From positions 124,001 to 188,000 of the forward strand of contig NZ_VIRN01000061.1 in the NCBI RefSeq assembly GCF_008107725.1: a stretch of 64,000 bases of DNA. Direction: 5' to 3'. Positions 57,669-64,000 of the stretch are shown here, in pieces. Both the position numbers and the translations under genes were made by a program. The stretch comes from Marinobacter sp. BW6 (GTDB lineage: Bacteria; Pseudomonadota; Gammaproteobacteria; Pseudomonadales; Oleiphilaceae). The notes below the pieces were generated by a model. That model did not search any database. It saw only the letters and a program-made list of their open reading frames with translations, and was not told the origin of the DNA. The number at the start of each line of letters is the position of its first letter. Within the stretch, counting starts at the first letter, position 1.

Positions 57669-58396
57669 TCCGTCAACTCAAACCCTGGAAATACCGACAA
57701 CACCTCAAGAAAGCTCGCTTCGGGTAAGGCATTGATTGTCATTGACTCACCCGAACCGGGGTGCCGGAAGGCCATGCGCGTGGCCGCCAGCATCAAACGC
57801 CCCTGCCCGAAACGTTCGGCAAAATAACGGTTGTGTCGGCCCCGTCCGTGATTGGCATCGCCAATAATCGGGTGGTTGATATGCTTCATGTGCCTGCGTA
57901 GCTGATGCTTCCGACCTGTTTTCGGGCACAATTCGACAACGGCGTAGCGACTGCTCGGGTATTTTTCGATCTTTACGGGTATCTCGGTAGTCGCCAGTGT
58001 GCGGTAGTAAGTGAGAGCGTCCCGCACCGGCTGTTCCTCACCCTTCAGGCGTCGGTCCTCCGGTTCCTCTCTTAGGGGATAATCAATCCCCCCTTGCTCC
58101 GGCGGCCAGCCGCGCACCATGGCCAGGTAGGTTTTTGCCACCTCGCCGGCCATCATCGCCATACCCAGCGTGCGGGCCGTATCGCTGTCCCTGGCAAACA
58201 CCAGGATACCGGAGGTCGGACGGTCCAGGCGGTGCACCGGATAAACGTGCTGCCCCCCGTTAAGAGCCCGGGCATATTGCAGAGCAAACTCGGTTTCATG
58301 TTTGTCGATGGGGCTCCGGTGAACCAGCAGCCCCGCCGGTTTGTGGACCACAAGAAGGTGATCGTCCCGGTATAGAACCCTAAGAGGATTGCTCAT
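57653..58396 (-). CDS. truC: tRNA pseudouridine synthase TruC
   Basis: RluA-family synthase of 247 aa that makes pseudouridine at tRNA position 65. YPVHRLDRPTSGILVFARDS carries the catalytic aspartate, and PKTGRKHQLRRHMKHINHPI, IIGDANHG and GRLMLAATRMAF follow. An adjacent GTG at 58399 is an alternative start. The 3' end overlaps the GGDEF-EAL gene on the opposite strand by 16 bp. Confidence 0.93.
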   Translation of the reverse strand: MSNPLRVLYRDDHLLVVHKPAGLLVHRSPIDKHETEFALQYARALNGGQHVYPVHRLDRPTSGILVFARDSDTARTLGMAMMAGEVAKTYLAMVRGWPPEQGGIDYPLREEPEDRRLKGEEQPVRDALTYYRTLATTEIPVKIEKYPSSRYAVVELCPKTGRKHQLRRHMKHINHPIIGDANHGRGRHNRYFAERFGQGRLMLAATRMAFRHPGSGESMTINALPEASFLEVLSVFPGFELTDQPVK

Positions 58397-58535
58397 CACA
58401 CGCCTGTCACAAAAAATTCATAAACTGATGAAAATAAAGTCTCATGGTTTTAGTTGTCATGCCGACATACCAATGACCACATACTAAAAACCGCCACACA
58501 AGATCTGTCACCCTCAACCTTCTCGGGAAATATCA

Positions 58536-60161
58536 ATGAGCTGGTATTCCAAAAGTATTCTTAACCGGGTTCTCCTGATTGTCCTCACAGCGAACCTGAT
58601 TGTTGCTGCCGTGGCTGTCATTTACCTGAACTTCTCGCTGAAAGTCAAAGATGACTTCAATGATCTCGTCAGCACCAGGATGGTCAGCGCGCTCGAAGCC
58701 CAGGATGTGCTCTCTGACTTCAAAACACAGGTTCAGGAGTGGAAAAACGTCCTCATCCGGGGATCAGACCCGGATCAGCTGGAAAAATACTGGAATCGGT
58801 TCCAGGAACGCGAGGCATCGATTCAGAGTCAGCTTGATGACCTGATTCCCCGCATCCAGGAGCCCGAGGCAAAAACCCTGATGTCTGATTTCAAACAGGC
58901 CCACCGGACAATGGGACGGGCCTACCGTGAAGGGTTCAAGGCATTCAGCCGCTCCGGCTTTGATCCGAACGCGGGCGATGCCGCGGTACAGGGTATCGAC
59001 CGGGAGCCCGCCAGACTGATTGAAGATGCCGCAACCGCGGTTCGGGAAGACAGCCTTGCCAGGGCCGAAACCCTGAACACGGTGGTCACCGAGCGCAGCT
59101 GGATGGTGGCAGGTCTTCTGATCGCCGCCATCGTCCTTGGCACCATCGCCCTGATCATGATTCTGCTGTCGGGTGTGGTCCGGCCGGCGCAGAAACTCAC
59201 CTCACAGATCTCCCGTCTGGGCGAAGGCGACCTATCCGATCCGGTCACGATGCAACGCGCTGACGAACTGGGGCAACTCGCCGATGCCGCCCGAAGACTG
59301 CACCGTTTCCTCGGCGATACCGGTACCCAACTGAGCGAGAACGCCCGACAACTGAACGATACCGGTGAGTTGATCCGCCAGAACGCCGATAGCGTGGTCA
59401 GCCAGTCCGACCTGGCCCACCAGCGCATCGAACAGATTGCCACAGCCATGAACGAAATGTCCGCTACCGCCGAAGACGTGGCCAGTCACGCAGCGTCGGT
59501 GGCCACCGAAGTCGGTCAGACGTCGGATGAAACCGCTACGGCCGATTCGCAGATCAACAAAGCGGTAGACAGCATGCGCCGGCTCACCGACCAGATCCGG
59601 AACTCGGCCGACATCGTCAATCAGCTTGCCAGTGATGGTAAGAAGGTCGGCGACGTCATGCAGGTTATCCGGGAGATCGCGGACCAGACCAACTTGCTGG
59701 CGCTGAACGCCGCCATCGAGGCGGCCCGGGCAGGCGACGCCGGTCGCGGCTTTGCCGTGGTTGCCGATGAAGTCCGCAATCTGGCAGCCAAAACCCAGGA
59801 AGCAACCGTAGAGATCGACCAGATTATCGGTGCTATCAGTGGGGCCTCGCGGGATGCCACCGAATTCATGCAGGCCTCCGGCGTTGTGGCTCAGGAAAGC
59901 AGTGAGGCGGTTGAAGCGGTGCGTGCCACCCTGGCGGAGATCAACCGACGGATGGGCAGCATCAATGATGCGACAACGCAAGTAGCCACCGCAGCCGAAG
60001 AGCAGACCAGTGTCTGTGAAGACATCAACCGCAATGTCACGGATGTGGCTGAAACCTCAGAGGCCATGCACCAAGTGGCTGAGAACAACCTGCGCACCGT
60101 GCCCGAACTCGAGGCCATGGCAACCCGGGCGCAGGAACTGGCAAACCGCATCAAGCATTAG
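58536..60161 (+). CDS. Methyl-accepting chemotaxis protein
   Basis: Transmembrane chemoreceptor of 541 aa. First membrane segment at about residues 12-33 ([20 protein letters not shown]), periplasmic sensor to about 185, second segment at about 190-212 ([19 protein letters not shown]), HAMP ([20 protein letters not shown]), then the signalling coiled coil with the conserved tip [20 protein letters not shown]. Ligand unknown. No che genes are nearby, as usual for an orphan receptor. Confidence 0.96.
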   Translation: MSWYSKSILNRVLLIVLTANLIVAAVAVIYLNFSLKVKDDFNDLVSTRMVSALEAQDVLSDFKTQVQEWKNVLIRGSDPDQLEKYWNRFQEREASIQSQLDDLIPRIQEPEAKTLMSDFKQAHRTMGRAYREGFKAFSRSGFDPNAGDAAVQGIDREPARLIEDAATAVREDSLARAETLNTVVTERSWMVAGLLIAAIVLGTIALIMILLSGVVRPAQKLTSQISRLGEGDLSDPVTMQRADELGQLADAARRLHRFLGDTGTQLSENARQLNDTGELIRQNADSVVSQSDLAHQRIEQIATAMNEMSATAEDVASHAASVATEVGQTSDETATADSQINKAVDSMRRLTDQIRNSADIVNQLASDGKKVGDVMQVIREIADQTNLLALNAAIEAARAGDAGRGFAVVADEVRNLAAKTQEATVEIDQIIGAISGASRDATEFMQASGVVAQESSEAVEAVRATLAEINRRMGSINDATTQVATAAEEQTSVCEDINRNVTDVAETSEAMHQVAENNLRTVPELEAMATRAQELANRIKH

Positions 60162-60164
60162 GCA

Positions 60165-63100
60165 CTAAGCGCTACGGAACCGGCTGGTCAGCCTCCCGAA
60201 GGTCTGGCCAGCCCGATTACCCAGCACCAGCAAAGCTGGCGTAAGCAACAACGTCAGCACGGTCGCAAACGCCAGTCCGCCGGCGATGGCACTGGACAGC
60301 TGGGTCCACCACTGGGTTGACGGTGCGCCCAGGCCCAGCGAGGGCGTCAACAGGTCCACATTCACCCCCAGAACCATGGGCGTGAGGCCCAGCACGGTTG
60401 TGATTGCTGTGAGCAGAACAGGCCGCAGACGCAGGCAACCGGTCTCCAGGGCGGCCTCATAGGCCTCAATACCGTCCTTGCGCATCTGGTTGTAGGTATC
60501 GATCAGAATGATGTTGTTGTTCACCACAATGCCAGCCAGCGCAATCGTACCCATGCCTACCATTACAATGCCGAACGACTGACCGTTCACCAACAGGCCC
60601 AGCAATACTCCGGCCGTCGATAGCACAATCGCAGAGAGAATCAGGAAAGTCTGGTACAGCGAATTGAACTGGGTCACCAGTATCAGCAGCATCAGCCCGA
60701 TGGCCACCAGAAAGGCTGTGGCAAGGAAGTTGGATGCCTGCTGCTGGTCTTCATTTTCACCGGCAAACTTCAGCGAAATGCCCGCCGGCGGCTCCGGCAT
60801 TTCTGCCTGCAGTGATCGCAGCAACTCATCCACGCGACGGCCCTCGGCCAAATCAGACTTGATGGTGACCGTACGCTGGCCATCCACCCGGACAATACTG
60901 TTGGTTTTGTCGCCGGGTCGAAGATCGACAAATTCCGACAGGGGAACCTGGCCGCGGGGAGTGTGAATGGTTTGCCGCTGAAGATGGTCCAGTTCCCGCC
61001 AGTTGTTGGGCACCCGCACCACAATGTCGACCTCATCCCGCACGTCTTCCGGGCGGTAGGTGGCGAGCCTCAAACCGTTTGTCACCAGACGCACGGCACT
61101 GCCGATACCCAGAATATCGGTCCCGAAGCGTGCTGCGGCTTCCCGGTCCACCTGCAGCCGCCACTCGATGCCCGGAAGACTGCGGTCGTCCTCAATGTCC
61201 ACGAAGCCACCGAGCTCCCGCATGCGATCTTTGATTTCGTCCACGTAGCCATTGAGACTGTTCGCCTCCCGGCTGCTCACCTGGAGCTCTATCGGTTTGC
61301 CTTCTGCGGGCCCACCCTCCTGCTTGCGGAATTCCAGTTCAATGCCCGGAATATCGGACGTCATGTCGCGGAAGTCCTCCAGAATCGCACTCGCCGGGCG
61401 CCGGGTGAACCAGTCGGTAAACTGGAACTGGAGAACGCCGATCACATCCGGCGCCAGCTGCGAGCTGGCCTGGACCATCGAGCGGGCGTAAAGGGCCTTC
61501 ACCTCGGGCATGCCACGAAGCCGCTGTTCCACCTCACGGACAATCGCATCCCGCTCCCACACCGAAAGATCGCCCCTCGCCCTCACCTGAACCTGGGCCG
61601 AATCCGGTTCCACACTGGGGAAGAACTCAACCCCATGGTTGAAGCGGGCATAGGCGGCATAAATCACTGCGATCACACAGAGCACGCCAATCAACGTCAG
61701 CCCCGGTGACCTTAGCAGCAGTGCCAATACCCGCCTATAGCCCTGCATCAGGCGGCCCGACGAGTGGCCCTGCCGCGCCCGCCGCCCCCCACTGGTACTC
61801 CCCAATACGGGCAGAAACACCAGCGCCATGGCGAGGGAAGCAATCAGGCAGATGATGACGGTCAGCGGCAGGAACTTCATGAACTCCCCAACCACGCCGG
61901 GCCAGAACAGCAGCGGCACAAACACCGCCAGCGTGGTTGCGGTCGAAGCAATAATGGGCCAGGCCATGCGACTGGCGGCCTCGGCCCAGGCATGCTTTAC
62001 CGTCTGCCCCTCCGACAGGTTCCGGTCCGCCAGCTCAGACACCACAATGGCACCATCTACCAGCATGCCCGCCACCAGAATCAGACTGAACAGCACCACG
62101 ATATTGAGTGTGAGCCCCATGCTCCAGATCACCAGGATGCCGGTGAGGAAGGCACCGGGAATGGTCAGCCCCACCATAACCGCCGAACGCGGCCCCATGG
62201 CGGCGATCACCACAATCAGAACCAGCACGATGGCAGTGAGTACGTTGTTCAGTAGATCACTGAGGATATCCCGCACTTCTTCGGACTGATCCATGATGTA
62301 GCGTACTTCCAGGGAGTCCGGCAGCTCCGGTCTGGCCTGCTCAATCAACTCACGAACCTGGGCTATGGTCTCAATGATGTTGGCACCCGAGCGTTTGGAC
62401 ACTTCCAACACCAGCGCAGGCTCACCATTGATGCGGGCAAAGCCGGTGGGATCTTTGAAGGTGCGCTGGAGCATGGCGACGTCGCCAAACGTGACCACCG
62501 TGTCACCATCCACCTTGACTGGCATGGACATCACATCTTCGACAGTCTCGATGACTCCGGGCACCTTCAGCGCCATGCGACCATTGCCAGTATCCAGAGA
62601 ACCTGCCGCCACCAGTTGGTTGTTGCGGGTCACCAGGGAAGCCAACTGATCAAAATCAATGCCGTAGCTTTCCAACACCTGGGGATCCACCACGATTTCC
62701 AGCAGGTCTTCACGATCGCCACCAATCTCCACCTCCAGGACTTCCGGAATGGATTCAATGGCATCCTGGAACCGTCGGGCGATGGTTATCAGCTCCCGCT
62801 CTGACAAGGGGCCGGACAGTCCCACGGACAGCACCGGGAACAGGGACACGTTGATTTCGTTTACTCTGGGTTCATCCGCCTCCTGGGGCAGCTTGGTGCG
62901 GGCGGTATCCACTTTCTCCCGCACGTCCTGAAGCGCCTTGTCCGGATCAAACCCGGCATCAAACTCCAGCATCACCGAGGCATGCCCTTCCGAGGCTGTA
63001 CCGCGCATTTCCTTGATGCCCTCAAGCGAACGCAGCTCCTGCTCCATGGGCCGCACCAACAGACGCTCGGCGTCCTCCGGGCTGATACCATCCAGGGTCA

Positions 63101-63248
63101 TGGAGACATAAATCATCGGAATGGTGACGTCGGGGTTGGCTTCCTTCGGGATAGTCTGAAAGGCGGCAATCCCGCCGAGAATGAGGAACAACAACGTCAG
63201 CAACGTGGTCCGGCTTCGATCAATGGCGGCAAAGATCAGTGTGCGCAT
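60165..63248 (-). CDS. RND efflux pump permease subunit (AcrB/HAE-like)
   Basis: Inner-membrane proton/drug or metabolite antiporter of 1027 aa. The two-fold layout is present: membrane segment at the N-terminus (LLFLILGGIAAFQTIPKEAN), large periplasmic domain with PMIYVSMTLDGISPEDAERL, a bundle with ILVAGMLVDGAIVVSELADR (proton-relay region GMxVD), and the second half with GTIALAGIVVNNNIILIDTY. It is downstream of the membrane-fusion subunit by 5 bp. Substrate unknown; homologues pump drugs, solvents or metabolites. Confidence 0.95.
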   Translation of the reverse strand: MRTLIFAAIDRSRTTLLTLLFLILGGIAAFQTIPKEANPDVTIPMIYVSMTLDGISPEDAERLLVRPMEQELRSLEGIKEMRGTASEGHASVMLEFDAGFDPDKALQDVREKVDTARTKLPQEADEPRVNEINVSLFPVLSVGLSGPLSERELITIARRFQDAIESIPEVLEVEIGGDREDLLEIVVDPQVLESYGIDFDQLASLVTRNNQLVAAGSLDTGNGRMALKVPGVIETVEDVMSMPVKVDGDTVVTFGDVAMLQRTFKDPTGFARINGEPALVLEVSKRSGANIIETIAQVRELIEQARPELPDSLEVRYIMDQSEEVRDILSDLLNNVLTAIVLVLIVVIAAMGPRSAVMVGLTIPGAFLTGILVIWSMGLTLNIVVLFSLILVAGMLVDGAIVVSELADRNLSEGQTVKHAWAEAASRMAWPIIASTATTLAVFVPLLFWPGVVGEFMKFLPLTVIICLIASLAMALVFLPVLGSTSGGRRARQGHSSGRLMQGYRRVLALLLRSPGLTLIGVLCVIAVIYAAYARFNHGVEFFPSVEPDSAQVQVRARGDLSVWERDAIVREVEQRLRGMPEVKALYARSMVQASSQLAPDVIGVLQFQFTDWFTRRPASAILEDFRDMTSDIPGIELEFRKQEGGPAEGKPIELQVSSREANSLNGYVDEIKDRMRELGGFVDIEDDRSLPGIEWRLQVDREAAARFGTDILGIGSAVRLVTNGLRLATYRPEDVRDEVDIVVRVPNNWRELDHLQRQTIHTPRGQVPLSEFVDLRPGDKTNSIVRVDGQRTVTIKSDLAEGRRVDELLRSLQAEMPEPPAGISLKFAGENEDQQQASNFLATAFLVAIGLMLLILVTQFNSLYQTFLILSAIVLSTAGVLLGLLVNGQSFGIVMVGMGTIALAGIVVNNNIILIDTYNQMRKDGIEAYEAALETGCLRLRPVLLTAITTVLGLTPMVLGVNVDLLTPSLGLGAPSTQWWTQLSSAIAGGLAFATVLTLLLTPALLVLGNRAGQTFGRLTSRFRSA

Positions 63249-63253
63249 GCGGT

Positions 63254-64000
63254 CTAGCCCCTGTCTTCGGCGACGTCGACCGGCACAACCTGTTCCCCGG
63301 TACTCACGAAACCACCACCCCGGGTAATCAGGCGGATTTCATCCGGCAACCCAGTGACCCAGGCGCCCTCGGTAGAGACGCTCAGGAGTTTCACATTACC
63401 GAACTCCACACGGTTCTCACCGTTCACATATTTCACACCGGGGCGACCGTCATCACCGAGCGACAGGTACGCGGGTGAGATAAACATCGCTTTTACCTCC
63501 GGCAATGCTACCCGCAGGCTGGCGCTGCCACCGGCCACCCGTTTGCGATCCGGGTTCTCCACCGCGATCTCCACCGCAAAACTCCGGGTTTCGGGCGAGG
63601 CAGCGCTGGCCACAAAGGTCACCACGCCAGAAAGACGACTGCCATCCAGCAAGTCCACACGAACCGCCTGGCCGGGTGCCACGTCACCGACCGATTGCTG
63701 GGGAATCTGCGCGGTGGCCTTAAGGCGATCCACCCTCACCAGCTGAAACAGGGGTGATCCCACCTGCACCAGATCGCCGGTATCCACCGATTTGCTGTTG
63801 ATGATGCCGTCAAAAGGCGCCTCTGGGGTGAGATGGCTGACTGACTGCCGTACACCGGTCAGCTCCGCTTCAGCGGCAGCAAGCTCACTTTCCAGGCTCA
63901 GAATCTGGGATTCCGAGGCGAGGTTATTGGCGCGGAGCCGACGCGCAGCCACCAGGTCCGCTTCCAGTTTCCGAACCCGGGACTGCCAGCGCAAAACCGC
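63254..64000 (-). CDS. RND membrane-fusion (HlyD-type) subunit, 5' end outside window
   Basis: Periplasmic adaptor of the adjacent RND pump; the first residues lie beyond base 64000. The visible part begins in the alpha-helical hairpin (RANNLASESQILSLESELAA), followed by the lipoyl/beta-barrel parts (PFDGIINSKSVDTGDLVQVG, VDRLKATAQIPQQSVGDVAP, PETRSFAVEIAVENP). It is translated just before the permease, with 5 bp between. An outer-membrane factor gene is not in the window. Confidence 0.92.
   Translation of the reverse strand, partial: AVLRWQSRVRKLEADLVAARRLRANNLASESQILSLESELAAAEAELTGVRQSVSHLTPEAPFDGIINSKSVDTGDLVQVGSPLFQLVRVDRLKATAQIPQQSVGDVAPGQAVRVDLLDGSRLSGVVTFVASAASPETRSFAVEIAVENPDRKRVAGGSASLRVALPEVKAMFISPAYLSLGDDGRPGVKYVNGENRVEFGNVKLLSVSTEGAWVTGLPDEIRLITRGGGFVSTGEQVVPVDVAEDRG

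Noticed and set aside
58430..58490. TAAAGTCT with a GCCGACAT downstream, a possible flagellar sigma28 promoter before the chemoreceptor gene.
   Set aside because: The gap between the two boxes is about 18 bp rather than the 11 bp required, so it does not fit the consensus.

Overview
The window looks like a contiguous piece of chromosome from a marine gammaproteobacterium, most likely Marinobacter or a close relative (inference from moderately high GC, the pepN-yeaC-nadK and cinA-recA / mutS-fdxA neighbourhoods, and gene families typical of hydrocarbon and lipid users). I see about 50 protein genes, one tRNA (Asp), no rRNA, no CRISPR array, no insertion sequence and no prophage. Both edges cut genes: a TRAP permease on the left and an RND membrane-fusion subunit on the right.

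Layout. 1-3345: TAXI-type TRAP transporter (receptor plus fused permease, minus strand). 3531-8646: minus-strand module of a DUF1329 protein, a YCF48-type beta-propeller and a Patched/MMPL-like RND protein. 8783-16964: housekeeping run on the minus strand (PepN, DUF2797, YeaC, rhomboid protease, metallophosphoesterase, NAD kinase, coiled-coil protein). A candidate small RNA lies on the plus strand at about 12715-12800, divergent from yeaC. 17170-23078: lipid catabolism genes, FadH and a MaoC-type hydratase, each divergent from its own AraC-family regulator, with a 28-codon acidic ORF and tRNA-Asp between them. 23075-27799: Lon-like protease, FixJ-type regulator and REC-PAS histidine kinase, all minus strand. 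27990-33770: PilZ protein, recA with a LexA box and a downstream flavodoxin-like gene, cinA-like amidase, mutS, fdxA. 33843-37604: LysE exporter, helical hypothetical protein, DegV protein, metal-dependent hydrolase. 37861-43277: NCS2 permease and acyl-CoA synthetase divergent from a second FixL/FixJ-like pair. 43284-47943: MocR regulator divergent from a PhzF-like gene, then an HI0933 flavoprotein and a patatin phospholipase. 47940-53374: SulP transporter plus universal stress protein, MgtC/DUF4010 protein, AlkB, DjlA. 53402-63994+: methyltransferase-like membrane protein, amidase, GAF-GGDEF-EAL protein, TruC, chemotaxis receptor, RND efflux pump.

The most interesting non-coding signal is the 12679-12800 block. 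A TTGACA/TATCAT promoter is overlaid by a 19-bp element matching 16 of 19 positions of the Fur-box consensus, and is followed by an 86-nt segment that can fold into three stem-loops ending in a GC-rich hairpin and six T. No plus-strand protein gene lies there, so I read it as an iron-repressed regulatory RNA, analogous in architecture (not in recognisable sequence) to RyhB/PrrF.

How the genes may work together: much of the window fits growth on lipids or hydrocarbons. FadH and MaoC act on unsaturated acyl-CoA, an acyl-CoA synthetase activates fatty acids, the DUF1329/YCF48/RND set is of a kind linked to hydrophobic compounds, and AraC and two-component regulators sit next to them. DNA maintenance (RecA, MutS, AlkB) and signalling (GGDEF/EAL, PilZ, MCP) genes fill most of the rest. 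All family names come from reading translated motifs; no database search was run.
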